53,964 bases of DNA from Nonomuraea zeae (GCF_005889725.1 NZ_VCKX01000050.1:1-53964), one strand, 5' to 3'. Counted from the stretch's first letter, positions 26,301-33,953 are shown. The notes: generated by a model not told the origin, from the letters alone. Numbers and translations are program-made.

Positions 26301-28185
26301 TGAACGGGGCGGTCAGGCCCGCGCTCGCGAGGTTGCCGAGGAGGAGCGACACTGCCGCGTTCTTCGCCTTGGGGGTGTCCTTGGCGGGCAGCGGCAGGAT
26401 GCCGAGGAGCGCGCGGCCGATGCCCGCGTCCGCCCGTGCCATCGGGCCGAGCAACGCGAGGACGAACTTCCAGAGGGCCTGCGGCGCCGACTCCATGCAG
26501 CCGCTCTCCAGCAGGGCACGTACGGCGCGTTCATCCTCGGGCCCGCCGAGCGCGTGCCCGGCGGCCTTCGCCAGCGCCGCCCAGCCGTCGGCCAGGGCCA
26601 GCGCGCCGTCCGCGCCGTCCGGGACCTTCTCGCACCACTCGGTGAGCAGACTGCGGTGCCAGCGGTACGCGCCGGGTGCGGGATGGCGGGTGGCGAGCCG
26701 CTTGCCGTGCTTCTTGAGCGTGGCTGTTCCGGCGGCGTCCGGTCCCGCGGCGAGGTGCGTGGCGACGAGCGCGGCCTCGTCGACCGGCAGCGCGTGCGCC
26801 TCCTCGGCGGCGCGGGCCTGGTCGAAGAAGGCGGCGGCGAAGCGGGCGCTGCCCGCGGCGGCCAGGATCCGCGCGCACTCCTCGTAGAACGGCGGCAGCA
26901 GCTCGGGCGCGTGCGTCTCCAGGTCGTCGCCGGTACGGGTGAGCGCGGTGCGCGCGAGGCCGGGCTTGCGGGCGGCCAGGCCGCGGGCGGCCCGAAGGTC
27001 GGTGTGCGCGGCCAGGATGCGGGCGCGCTGCGCCGGGTAACGGCGCAGGGCGGAGGCGAGGAAGCCGAGCGGGCCCGCGTGCACGGTGCCGACGCCGGTC
27101 TCCGCCATCGGGTCCAGGCCGTACAGCGACTTCTCGGCCTTATCGCCGTCGACGGCCGCGCGGCGGACGAGCTCGACGACCGGCTCGTCCAGGACGGCGT
27201 GCTCGTAGCGGACGGCGACGCACGTGTCCTCGTCTGAGCAGGCGGGCGTGCCCGGCAGCACCGCCCCGGCGCGCAACAGCACGTCGCGCGTCGGGTCGGC
27301 GATGGCGGAAGGCGCCACCGTTCCGGGCTCGCCTTGGCGGGCGTCGCAGTAGCAGGAGTAGGCCTCGGCCGCCTCCACCACCGGCTCCGTCTCGTCCACG
27401 GTGCGGTCCGCGTACAGAGCCATGAGAATGCGGACGCCCTCGGACCAGGCGATGTCGCCGATCTCGCGGCCGCCCGAGGTGAAGCTCAGGCACGCCAGGT
27501 AGGCCGGGCTCATCGGCCCGCTCCAGTGCAGGTCGATCTCGATGCCGAGCGGCTCGGGCGCGTGCACGGTGAACCGCGCCCGGTCCCCCCTGATGCGCCC
27601 GCCCAGCTCGTGCACGCGGCGCTCGAACGCGGCACCGCTCTCGTAGCGGCCGTCCATGTATCCGAAGATGTCGACCACGCCGAACGTACGGTCCATGCTC
27701 GCGGGACGCGTCCACACCTCGCGGCGCACCTGCTCGACCACCTGCGTGAGGTGCCGTCCCCGCCAGAGGAGCAGCTCGTCGCCGAGCAGCAGCGGGTGCG
27801 GGATCGCGAAGGCGTCCGCGCCCGTCCACGCGCCCTCGCGCAGGAGAGCGCAGCGGCCGAGGTCGGGCGCGCCGTCGACGATCGGGGCGATGACCAGGTC
27901 GGTGAGCGTCTCGCGCCACACCGGGTCGTCCCACACGGCCGCGAACACCGTGGCCGGGACGGGGAGCGAGCGCACCATCCAGGACTCCACCTGGTCGTGC
28001 ACCGCCCGCACGCGCTCGCCGAGCCGGTCGCAGAGGGCGGCGAGGCGTACCGCGGCCGGATCCTTCCTGACGTTGGCGGGGACCTTGGCCGGCACGTGGC
28101 CCGCGGCCGTCCGGCAGGCGAGCACCGGCCGCCGCGTCCCCTTGACGGTGAGCTCGTCGCCCGTCGCGATCCTGATCCATCCCAT
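23326..28185 (-). CDS. Giant DUF4132-type protein (1619 residues)
   Basis: The start at 28185 yields MGWIRIATGDELTVKGT; further upstream the frame is not protein-like. The first 350 residues match the DUF4132/MolR-like pattern: VESWMVRSLPVPATVFAAVW, AIPHPLLLGDELL, a VRREVWTRPASMDRTFGVVD segment, and GDIAWSEGVRILMALYADR. The rest is long, helical and alanine/leucine-rich, with no catalytic motif, signal peptide or transmembrane segment that I recognise. The function of such proteins is unknown; in some bacteria MolR-like proteins sit beside MoxR ATPase and von Willebrand-type genes, none of which is seen here. It has no close operon partner: the nuclease gene begins 160 bp downstream. A very long antisense frame across it is a composition artefact. 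Confidence 0.75.
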   Translation of the reverse strand: MGWIRIATGDELTVKGTRRPVLACRTAAGHVPAKVPANVRKDPAAVRLAALCDRLGERVRAVHDQVESWMVRSLPVPATVFAAVWDDPVWRETLTDLVIAPIVDGAPDLGRCALLREGAWTGADAFAIPHPLLLGDELLLWRGRHLTQVVEQVRREVWTRPASMDRTFGVVDIFGYMDGRYESGAAFERRVHELGGRIRGDRARFTVHAPEPLGIEIDLHWSGPMSPAYLACLSFTSGGREIGDIAWSEGVRILMALYADRTVDETEPVVEAAEAYSCYCDARQGEPGTVAPSAIADPTRDVLLRAGAVLPGTPACSDEDTCVAVRYEHAVLDEPVVELVRRAAVDGDKAEKSLYGLDPMAETGVGTVHAGPLGFLASALRRYPAQRARILAAHTDLRAARGLAARKPGLARTALTRTGDDLETHAPELLPPFYEECARILAAAGSARFAAAFFDQARAAEEAHALPVDEAALVATHLAAGPDAAGTATLKKHGKRLATRHPAPGAYRWHRSLLTEWCEKVPDGADGALALADGWAALAKAAGHALGGPEDERAVRALLESGCMESAPQALWKFVLALLGPMARADAGIGRALLGILPLPAKDTPKAKNAAVSLLLGNLASAGLTAPFTTSPGLAGAAAKDWLGRFLKLYAGLALPVAGLGDLLHDAGTRLRAEGLTCDGHEAVLGVDEDEVNHWEETAADLPLLDLLLDRGVPLARPRLLHTFKLYDRLASGAGTDLAAVAADPDWAPLLRDAIVGNVTNQLNVTEPAVPKQTAPETVRVLTSTPGTARIVAAILAEHAERVPDHGLPDAHAALCDAERFTIAGVPGPLLDSVRTIATGTDPARALATTLSGGVLDELELPAFIPGHVNTITDYLEESGADLLLIESGRLWEHKFRASVVTADGAGPSHGFGTYEPVSSRSHERTEARDLYDRCLIVVNGRVTVLDHGGPHCPHDSAHPAARRVVPADGERIAFPGGAEATVWRGQGRIIELRDPAGRTIGRYVRGWGRVPEHDGAENIGTVEHHRYASGTRLVAPPGRWSAMRPRDPEGSRALRAVDDKKAQALIDVADAALAAGLMRVLDPESGYADKDAARDELAGRLRPLLPEITDESLWKGVTFLVWTAVECRERAFALLARLALTPPLHLRPAPASAAPAVRSGKSPEPDDPGPESAYERIVHFSRAAVDVPYDKKIATFDTSAVVGVENTLGRLGAAVLGAAWGDGGGRARLLRLAAVPELLRTDGTWHVARLRPEYDLGQIRSGHGPIAAAAIADYEQVGHGYAVTALLHTPDGPDPLLFTRNRAVELRTCRGWGDPDRLRRALRLIAENGPPPVDREATVRAFAEATGLSPAQCLILLSTSARTLSWPDGWARGRVAAFRKADAARARELDLTEIELRIAALSLEALTTTDESVEVVELLMPDDPADLWRTGPDLDRAVAYWTERHPRLAPLTTKQWVTLASGAEDALEPLIALLGERPSVPPLGHVARAARLLADRLPKGHPARTTAAARLRDLHEHVTGPDTTLPIAAGVTSVTALERAAGASAAHLPGSRLAIGEALTLEPAGAGYRVHLRPSRWSDLDALAPALRRGGATDAALVMEDLRFLRSSEPLEAAARLE

Positions 28186-28361
28186 GGCGCACCATTCTTG
28201 ATCATCCCTGCGACATTCTGCGGGAAACGGATGATCTACCTGCCCTTGCCGGCGTCCGGCGGGAGGACAGCGGAGGTGTAGCACGCCGAGGTGACGATCT
28301 GCGCCGTGATTCAGGGCTGGTCGGGGGTGCACGGTGGTGTCCCGGCCGGCCGCGTGCCTGG

Positions 28362-28688
28362 TCAGCCTAGGCAGCTGAGCGTCACCAGGGCGTGGTAGAG
28401 CACCGGGAAGCCGGGGCGTACTCCGCCCGTGATGATCCCGTCCTGCAGCATGCTGCAGTCGTCGTAGGTGAATCCCGCGGCCGCGGCCTGCGCGTCAGCC
28501 TCAGCGATGGCGGCGGACAAGGCGGCTTCCTGGGTCGGGCCCGATCCCATGCCCCCGAACTCCTGCGTCACGGGAACCACGTCGGGCGGGTCGGTGGCGT
28601 ACGACTCGGCCGAGGCCACCGTGGCTCCGGCCAGTGCCGTCGCCGCGCTCACCACGGCGACGGTGATCAGCTTCCGAAGAACGGTCAT
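28362..28688 (-). CDS. Small secreted protein of unknown function
   Basis: The 108-residue protein starts at 28688 with AGGAGG nine bases upstream. It has a signal peptide (TVLRKLITVAVVSAATALAG, cleavage near ASAESY). The mature domain of about 75 residues is alanine-rich with one helix (EAALSAAIAEADAQAAAAGF) and two cysteines (DDCSMLQDG and the C-terminal LSCLG) that may form a disulfide. This pattern is common among small actinobacterial exported proteins of unknown function. A 35-bp palindrome lies about 125 bp upstream of its start and may control it. Confidence 0.8.
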   Translation of the reverse strand: MTVLRKLITVAVVSAATALAGATVASAESYATDPPDVVPVTQEFGGMGSGPTQEAALSAAIAEADAQAAAAGFTYDDCSMLQDGIITGGVRPGFPVLYHALVTLSCLG

Positions 28689-28810
28689 TGCGCGAAACCT
28701 CCTGCTCATAGGCGCGGGATGGTCCGCCACCTGTCGGGCGACCTGCGACATCGCTGGATCCGCCTCGACGAGGCTGAGCGGTCGGGATTCAGTATCAGCG
28801 GGCCCGGAGG

Positions 28811-28845
28811 AGCCGAATAGATTAGTCGGATTAATCTATTCGGCT
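28811..28845. promoter_or_regulatory. AT-rich 14-bp inverted repeat, probable operator
   Basis: AGCCGAATAGATTA at 28811-28824 and its exact reverse complement TAATCTATTCGGCT at 28832-28845 flank the 7-base spacer GTCGGAT. The site is far more AT-rich than its surroundings. It lies between the divergent small secreted protein (start 28688) and the serine hydrolase (start 29065). The centre ATTAGTCGGATTAAT resembles TetR-type operators. A terminator is less likely because the flanking genes point away from it. Confidence 0.6.
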
Positions 28846-29064
28846 GCCTGCCCAAGGTCTTTTCAGCCTGCAGAGGTTGACGCCGGTGACAAGGCCGAGC
28901 CGCCGTCCCGGCAGTGGCCTCGCATCACCTGTACGCCCCGAGCAGTGATCACCTAGCGTCGCCGGTTCCGGACCCGACGCAAAGGCCTTTTCCGCCATAG
29001 AGACCTTGAGTTCGCTGTGGTAGTAAAGATCTCCTCTGTGACAGATGTGATCAAAGGGGAACGC

Positions 29065-30321
29065 GTGACGATGATCAGCAGGCGGCGGGTGCTTCAGGCC
29101 GGGGCCGGGATGGTGCCCGCGCTCGTACTCGGTACCCGGTCCGCGGCGGCGGAGGCGGCGGCGGCGATCCCGGTGACCGGGGTCGTGCCTGCGCAGCTGG
29201 CCGGCTTCGACGCCGCCATGAAGACGTACATCACCGAGCGCAACATCTCGTGCGCCCAGCTCGCGGTGGCCAAGAACGGCAAGATCCTGCTCGCCCGCGG
29301 CTACGGCTCGTACGTCCAGAACGGCGCGACCGTCGCCGTGCAGCCGACCTCACTGTTCCGGATCGCCAGCCTCAGCAAGAGCCTGACGGCCGCCGCGCTG
29401 ACCAGGCTGGCCCAGGACGAGAACATCGACCTGAACGCCAAGGTGGCGCCCATACTCGGGCTGTCCACCACCGCCGACTCGCGGCTGGCCGACGTCACGT
29501 TGACGCGGCTGCTCCAGCACACCGGCGGCTGGGACCGTACGACGACCTATGACCCGCTCTTCCACGACGCCACGATCGCGGCCTCCCTGGGCACGTACTT
29601 GCCGATCGACCGCGAGGACATCATGAAGTACGTGACCGGCCGGAAGCTGGACTTCGCGCCGGGCACCAAGTACGTCTACAGCAACTACGGCTACCTGCTG
29701 GCCGCGCGGGTGCTGGAGGAGATCTCCGGCATGACATACCAGACCTACGTACAGAAGAGGCTGCTCGACCCCATCGGGATCACCCGGCTGCGCCTGGGCA
29801 GGAGCCTGCGCTCGCAGGCGTACGCCACCGAGGTGCCGTACGTGTCGCAGTACACCTCCAAGAGCGTCGTGGACGACTCGGGCGCGACCGTGCCCTCTCC
29901 CTACGGCGGCTTCAGCATGCCGAACCAGGGGGCCAACGGCGGCTGGCTCGCCTCCGCGGTCGATCTGGTGAAGTGGGGCTTCGTGTTCGACGGGGCCGGG
30001 CCGGTGCTCGACGCGGCGTCGATCTCGAAGGTGTTCGCGCAGCCGGAGATCGGCGTGCAGCCGGGCGGCTGGTGGTACGGCCTGGGCTGGCAGGTCCGCA
30101 ACAACAACGTCGGCACGCTGAACACCTGGCACAACGGGTCGCTGCCCGGCACGTTCAGCTTCTTCGCGCGGATCCAGAACGGCGTCAGCTACTGCGCGAT
30201 CTTCAACCGGCGGGAGGAGACGGGCACGCCCGACTTCGACACCATCGACCCCATCCTCGGCCAGGCGACCGGCGCCGTGACGACCTGGCCCACCACGGAC
30301 CTCACCCCCAACTACTTCTGA
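29065..30321 (+). CDS. Tat-exported serine hydrolase of the beta-lactamase/DD-peptidase family
   Basis: The 418-residue protein starts at GTG 29065, five bases after AAAGGGG. The N-terminus has a twin-arginine signal (ISRRRVLQAGAGMVPALVLG, then SAAAEAAAA), so it is exported folded. The catalytic S-x-x-K is SLSK in LFRIASLSKSLTAAAL, the second motif is YSN in TKYVYSNYGYLLAARVLEEI, and the third region is HNGSLPG in NTWHNGSLPGTFSF. This is the class C beta-lactamase/esterase/D-aminopeptidase fold. Hydrolysis of an ester, amide or beta-lactam is possible and the sequence does not decide among them. It is transcribed alone, with a hairpin after its stop. Confidence 0.92.
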   Translation: MTMISRRRVLQAGAGMVPALVLGTRSAAAEAAAAIPVTGVVPAQLAGFDAAMKTYITERNISCAQLAVAKNGKILLARGYGSYVQNGATVAVQPTSLFRIASLSKSLTAAALTRLAQDENIDLNAKVAPILGLSTTADSRLADVTLTRLLQHTGGWDRTTTYDPLFHDATIAASLGTYLPIDREDIMKYVTGRKLDFAPGTKYVYSNYGYLLAARVLEEISGMTYQTYVQKRLLDPIGITRLRLGRSLRSQAYATEVPYVSQYTSKSVVDDSGATVPSPYGGFSMPNQGANGGWLASAVDLVKWGFVFDGAGPVLDAASISKVFAQPEIGVQPGGWWYGLGWQVRNNNVGTLNTWHNGSLPGTFSFFARIQNGVSYCAIFNRREETGTPDFDTIDPILGQATGAVTTWPTTDLTPNYF

Positions 30322-30339
30322 CCGTCCCGCCACCCGCCG

Positions 30340-30361
30340 CCCCGCACCCGGCGATGCGGGG
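30340..30361 (+). terminator. Hairpin after the serine hydrolase gene
   Basis: CCCCGCA (30340-30346) and TGCGGGG (30355-30361) pair around an 8-base loop, beginning 19 bp after the stop. There is no T-tract. The position fits a terminator between two convergent genes. Confidence 0.5.
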
Positions 30362-30422
30362 TGGCCGGCCCAGAATTACGAGGGATGACACCCGAGCAGC
30401 CACCAGGACGCTGTATCGGATG

Positions 30423-30749
30423 TCAGGCGCTGCCGCCGCCCTGCTTGCCCCAGCCCGTCAGGGTGTCGGTGAGAGGGCACGCGACCTGCGCGGTCGAGCC
30501 GGCGCTGGTCCAGGGCGACTCGAACCACTTGTCCTTGTACCACTTGCTGGTGCAGAGGGCGATCGCCTTGAACGGCCCGGTCGTACGGCATCGGACATGC
30601 ACCTCGGCCGGTCGCCAGTCGGCGTGCGGGGTGATGGTGCAGTCGGCGGCGGCCACCGTGGACGTCGAGGCTTGGGCCGCCGTGAGCGGCGCAGCGCTGA
30701 GCATGATGGCGGCGCCCGCGAGCGCCACCAGTTTTGTCGGCAGTCTCAT
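30423..30749 (-). CDS. Small secreted four-cysteine protein
   Basis: The 108-residue protein starts at 30749 (MRLPTKLVALAGAAIMLSAA). A signal peptide ends near AQASTSTVA, and the mature domain of about 70 residues has four cysteines (ADCTITP, HVRCRTT, ALCTSKW, VACPLTD) that could make two disulfides. It resembles small actinomycete secreted proteins of unknown role. The neighbouring gene on the same strand, ending 29 bp upstream, also encodes a small secreted four-cysteine protein, so the two probably form an operon. The start is chosen because only this Met is followed at once by a signal peptide. Confidence 0.8.
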   Translation of the reverse strand: MRLPTKLVALAGAAIMLSAAPLTAAQASTSTVAAADCTITPHADWRPAEVHVRCRTTGPFKAIALCTSKWYKDKWFESPWTSAGSTAQVACPLTDTLTGWGKQGGGSA

Positions 30750-30778
30750 CGTCGTCAGACCTTTCGTGGAAACGGGAA

Positions 30779-31156
30779 TCACCAGCGAAGCCCCAGCCGT
30801 GCCCATGCGCCGATCGCCCGTCCCGCGTCGAGTGTGGGGACCCCGGCCCGGACGTTTCTGCACACCCACGAGCGAGGCGGGTCGCTGTGGAGGAATTCCG
30901 CCGAGCAGACTTTTCCGCCGTCGATGTAGAGATTCCAGCGGGTGAGAACGGGCGTGTTTCCGCTTACGTCGACGTCGATCGAGATCGTTCCGCCGGGAAA
31001 GCGGGTCGGGTAGAGGTCCATGGTGCACCACGGCTCGCCGCCGCTGGTCGACGGGCAGTATTTCGTCCCCCCGGCGGCCTGGGCCGGCGCGGCCAGCGTG
31101 GCCACGACGGCGGTGCTCGCCACGGCGGTCGTCACCAACCTGCGTAGTGGTCGCAT
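30779..31156 (-). CDS. Small secreted four-cysteine protein, first of a tandem pair
   Basis: The 125-residue protein starts at 31156 (MRPLRRLVTTAVASTAVVAT) with cleavage near PAQAAGG. The mature part has four cysteines (KYCPSTS, PWCTMDL, KVCSAEF, WVCRNVR) and a beta-rich pattern. The start follows an A-rich stretch rather than a strong ribosome site; an upstream in-frame Met would bury the signal peptide. It lies 29 bp ahead of the second small secreted protein gene. The two share size, export and cysteine number but little direct sequence likeness. Confidence 0.8.
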   Translation of the reverse strand: MRPLRRLVTTAVASTAVVATLAAPAQAAGGTKYCPSTSGGEPWCTMDLYPTRFPGGTISIDVDVSGNTPVLTRWNLYIDGGKVCSAEFLHSDPPRSWVCRNVRAGVPTLDAGRAIGAWARLGLRW

Positions 31157-31395
31157 ACGGCGATTTCTTTTCTGGGAACTTGCCGGGTAGCCCCGCATCG
31201 TCGGTTTCATGGCCTGAGTATGTGCGTCCCCATATAGGCGAGACAGGTCAGCAACCGGACATTCATCGGGCATAAGCCGGCTTTGAAAAGGAATCGCCGG
31301 CCGGGCATGATCAAGCGCCCTCCTGGGTTCGTTGCCTGACCGCGTGGGTTGTCGCGAGAACGGTTGTTGCCGGGAGGATGGGGGAGGAGCCGGGC

Positions 31396-31776
31396 TCACT
31401 GCCGGTGGGTGGCGGGCGACAGGTCTAGGGCGGTGAGGATGGTGGCCAGGGCGATGTCGGTACTGGTGTGCACGCGAAGGTGTTGCCCTACCTTGGTGAT
31501 CTCGATCAGGCGGGCCGGTGGGCCCTGTAGGGCGGTCAGGTGGACGGTGCCGCCGTGTTGCTGGGCGTAGGCGAAGGCGTCCAGCAGGACGCGTAGGCCG
31601 CTGCTGTCCATGAAGGTCACTTCGGCCATGTCGAACACCAGGTGATCGGCGGGTGTCTGGCGGGCTTTGCCGATGAAGTGGTGGAGCTGTGGCGTGCCGG
31701 CCAGGTCGATCTCTCCGGCCAGCGTGATCACGGTGACGCCGGTGAGGTGCTGGTGGTGCATCTGGAGTGCGGACAT
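31396..31776 (-). CDS. STAS-domain anti-sigma factor antagonist
   Basis: This 126-residue single-domain STAS protein has the pattern VTVITLAGEIDLAGTPQLHH, the regulatory loop VTFMDSSGLRVLL with a phosphorylatable Ser-Ser pair (residues 58-59), and a C-terminal helix. Such proteins capture anti-sigma kinases and free a sigma factor when unphosphorylated. No RsbW-like kinase or sigma factor gene is nearby, so partners must be elsewhere. A second STAS gene lies 87 bp upstream on the same strand. His-rich MHHQHL near the N-terminus is unusual but not known to matter. Confidence 0.93.
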   Translation of the reverse strand: MSALQMHHQHLTGVTVITLAGEIDLAGTPQLHHFIGKARQTPADHLVFDMAEVTFMDSSGLRVLLDAFAYAQQHGGTVHLTALQGPPARLIEITKVGQHLRVHTSTDIALATILTALDLSPATHRQ

Positions 31777-31863
31777 CGAATCCTCTTTGATCGGCTAGGC
31801 GAAGCGGAGAACGCTCAAATGAACAGGCGGCACTGTCGGTGGGATCGCCCTGCTGGGCCCCGG

Positions 31864-32223
31864 CTATGCGGGCTCAGCGGAAGAGGCGTCGTCGATGGCC
31901 TGCGCGGCGGCGATCGCCTGCTCCACCTGGTCGTGAACGGTCATCGCCTGCCACACGCCGGTGATCTGCAACAGCCGGGCGGGCACGTCGTGCACCGCGA
32001 CCAGATGTAGGGGCGTGGCCGCGTTGAGGCGCAGCAGCACGCGCAGGCCGCTGCTGTCCATGAAGGTCAGCCCGCGCAGGTCCAGTATCGTCGGCACGCG
32101 CGGCTGCACACCGTGCTCGATCTGGGAGGTGAACCAGTCGGCGTTGCTGGCATCCAGCTCGCCGGTCACCGTGATCAGCCTCGCGCCGGTCAAGGGCCGG
32201 CGCTCCAGGCTTAGGGGGGTCAT
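31864..32223 (-). CDS. STAS-domain anti-sigma factor antagonist
   Basis: The 119-residue STAS protein has TGARLITVTGELDASNADWF and the switch loop LTFMDSSGLRVLLRL. It is similar in build to the STAS protein encoded next downstream and probably shares its operon. Its ATG (32223) overlaps the stop of an 18-codon upstream reading frame as ATGA, so translation may be coupled to that leader. A partner-switch role with a distant kinase is inferred. Confidence 0.93.
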   Translation of the reverse strand: MTPLSLERRPLTGARLITVTGELDASNADWFTSQIEHGVQPRVPTILDLRGLTFMDSSGLRVLLRLNAATPLHLVAVHDVPARLLQITGVWQAMTVHDQVEQAIAAAQAIDDASSAEPA

Positions 32224-32276
32224 GGGGCTCCGCCTTGGGTCAGCCGGTCGGCGGCGGACGCAATGGTGATGGACAT
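32220..32276 (-). CDS. Short coupled leader ORF (18 residues)
   Basis: An ATG at 32276 is preceded by a good ribosome site (AGGAAAGGG) and encodes MSITIASAADRLTQGGAP. Its TGA overlaps the ATG of the STAS gene by four bases. The STAS gene itself has only GGCGGAG within this short frame as a ribosome site. The frame may set the translation level of the STAS gene, or be the shortened start of a lost gene. No peptide function is claimed. Confidence 0.45.
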   Translation of the reverse strand: MSITIASAADRLTQGGAP

Positions 32277-32439
32277 GGCCCTTTCCTCGCTCGTGACCAC
32301 CTGGGGGCGGCGGTGGACGTCACCGCCGTTACCTGAAAGGGTAAGCCCGAGATGCAATACACGAAAGTCGGTTCGCCATACATTCCGGCATGAAGTTTCG
32401 TCCTCCCGGGTCTGCACCAGCCTTCGAGGAAGAAGGGCG

Positions 32440-32660
32440 ACCTTCCTCACTCACCACGCGCGGGTCCTGATCGAGATCGCTCGCGACCCCGGCGTCCGGA
32501 TGCGCGACATCGCCGCCAGCATCGGCATCACCGAACGCACCGCGCAGAACATCGTGCGCGATCTCTACGAAGCCGGCTATCTGACCCGCGAGCGCATCGG
32601 GCGGCGCAACCGCTACAGCCTCAACCTCGACCGGCAGTGGAGCGCATTCTTCGTCGGTGG
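32440..32660 (+). pseudogene. Fragment of a winged-helix regulator
   Basis: The frame reads TFLTHHARVLIEIARDPGVR, RDIAASIGITERTAQNIVRD and LYEAGYLTRERIGRRNRYSL, the start of a MarR/ArsR-like winged-helix protein common in Streptomyces-type genomes. The expected ATG immediately before Thr-Phe-Leu is GCG, and no in-frame start with a ribosome site is close. After RNRYSLNLDRQ the homology ends and the sequence passes into a fragment of a STAS gene in another frame. It is therefore a truncated remnant, although a short HTH peptide from an internal start cannot be excluded. Confidence 0.6.
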
Positions 32661-32684
32661 TTTCCGATGGGTACCGTGTGCGAC

Positions 32685-32810
32685 ACAAGCGGCGCCTTCG
32701 CCCTCATCGACGCCGACTACACCCGCCTCACGATCATGTGGCTCACCGGCCTGGCCGAGGTCATGCCGCTGTAGGACAGCCTGCAGGAAGCGCTGGCCGC
32801 CCAGGCCTAA
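32685..32810 (+). pseudogene. C-terminal fragment of a STAS gene with an internal stop
   Basis: One frame reads TSGAFALIDADYTRLTIMWL, TGLAEVMPL, a TAG at 32772, then DSLQEALAAQA and TAA at 32808. It matches the last 40 residues of the intact STAS protein at 35434-35793 (GGAFALIGVEYARLRVMWIT, then GLAKVVPVYDSLEEALAALA), the Tyr codon having become TAG. It is a partial paralogous copy fused behind the winged-helix remnant. Confidence 0.8.
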
Positions 32811-32827
32811 CCCGCTGCGGTGCTGGA

Positions 32828-33157
32828 TCACCAGCTCAGCGGGAACCATTGGATCTGCTGGACAAGCAGGAAGAACAGAACAGTGCTCACCGCGAAGAGC
32901 CCGGCGGCCACTGGCCTTCTGCCTACCACAGCGGTGATCATCCCAGCCAACGGTAGCCCCAGACCGAACAGGCAGGTGGCTACGTCGAATACGTCGGCGG
33001 CTCCCTCGTCCGCCGGACCGGCCTCATCGACAAAGAACCCAAACGCGAGAGCGAGAAACAACAGCAAAGGCGTGGCAAGCAGCCACAGGCAGGCGATCAG
33101 GATCAGACCCACGTCCAGGCGGTGGCCGGGCCTCGTGGTCAAGCGCATGGCTCGCAT
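32828..33157 (-). CDS. Small integral membrane protein
   Basis: The 109-residue protein has three probable transmembrane segments: VGLILIACLWLLATPLLLFL, VATCLFGLGLPLAGMITAVV and AAGLFAVSTVLFFLLV. An acidic stretch (VDEAGPADEGAADV) lies between the first two. No family was recognised. The start at 33157 has GAGGTG about ten bases upstream; a Met three codons later is an alternative. It is convergent with the HTH/STAS remnants. Confidence 0.65.
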   Translation of the reverse strand: MRAMRLTTRPGHRLDVGLILIACLWLLATPLLLFLALAFGFFVDEAGPADEGAADVFDVATCLFGLGLPLAGMITAVVGRRPVAAGLFAVSTVLFFLLVQQIQWFPLSW

Positions 33158-33597
33158 GATCCCGCTACACCTCACTCCAAGGGGTCGCCTGCTCACTCAG
33201 TTGAAACGACAGAGGCTTGTTCTGTCATTCCAGGAGCCCAGCAGTGCGCAACCCGCCGGGCCTGCACTCCAAAGTCTCCACCGAACCCGGGGCGATTCAC
33301 CTTGATGTCCATGTGGTCCATGGTCTTCTCGATGCCCTTCAGACGGTCGGCGATCTCGAGTTGCCAGGATTCCGGACTACAGCCGATATCCGATGGAGTG
33401 CTCGCTGATGATGCCTGCCAGGGCGTGGAACTGGGCGTGGGCGATCCGCGCGGGGGGCTGCCGTGGCGTTGATGATGGTCTGCCCGCTACGTCTTATCTG
33501 CGAAAACAACACAATGTAGCAATTGGTTACGTTCCGTGTTCACGGCGGGTGGCTATCTCCTGAGGCGGACCTGTCCGCCCTGGAAGGGAGCACCGTC
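33158..33597. other. No intact gene; possible remnants
   Basis: Short minus-strand segments such as LEIADRLKGIEKTMDHMDIK (about 33300-33365) look protein-like and helical, but they have no start, no continuous frame and no recognised family. An AT-richer patch at 33495-33535 may hold the promoter of the following secreted protein gene. Confidence 0.35.
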
Positions 33598-33900
33598 ATG
33601 CGTCGTCTTCTCCTGGCCCCGGCCGCCGCCGCCCTACTGGCCGCCACGCCGCCCGCGTCGTCCGCCACCGTGCGGGCCGCTGCCCCTCCACCCGGCTGCA
33701 CCGACGCCCGCACCGGCGCGCCAGTGGCCTGCCCGGACCTGACGGAGGGAGGCCGCCCTCTCTGGGAGCGGTTCAGTCCGCATCACTATTGCCCGCCGGA
33801 GGGATGTGCCAAGGCAGGGCCGTATGACCCGGTAATGGCACGCCCGGCCGTGCTGGAGTGGGAGGACCCCTACAACCCCGGCGCGAACCCCCGCAACTAG
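33598..33900 (+). CDS. Small secreted protein of unknown function
   Basis: The 100-residue protein starts at 33598 after GGAAGGGAG. A signal peptide (MRRLLLAPAAAALLAATPPA) is followed by a Pro-rich mature part with four cysteines (PGCTDAR, VACPDLT, HYCPPEG, EGCAKAG) and an aromatic, acidic tail (LEWEDPYNP). No family was recognised. The four cysteines and export parallel the small secreted proteins at 30.4-31.2 kb. Confidence 0.7.
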   Translation: MRRLLLAPAAAALLAATPPASSATVRAAAPPPGCTDARTGAPVACPDLTEGGRPLWERFSPHHYCPPEGCAKAGPYDPVMARPAVLEWEDPYNPGANPRN

Positions 33901-33953
33901 ACGCTGCCGTCATATGCGAGCCCCGCCCCGCGAGTGACGGAAGCGGGGACAAA

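Noticed and set aside
24319..27237. A 972-codon open frame on the plus strand
   Set aside because: It is antisense to the DUF4132 gene and arises from extreme GC at third positions; it shows no motif and is Gly/Arg/Val low-complexity.
32263..32937. A 224-codon frame read as one intact winged-helix protein
   Set aside because: Only the central 70 residues match the family; the first part is antisense to the STAS leader and the last part is out of frame with STAS homology.
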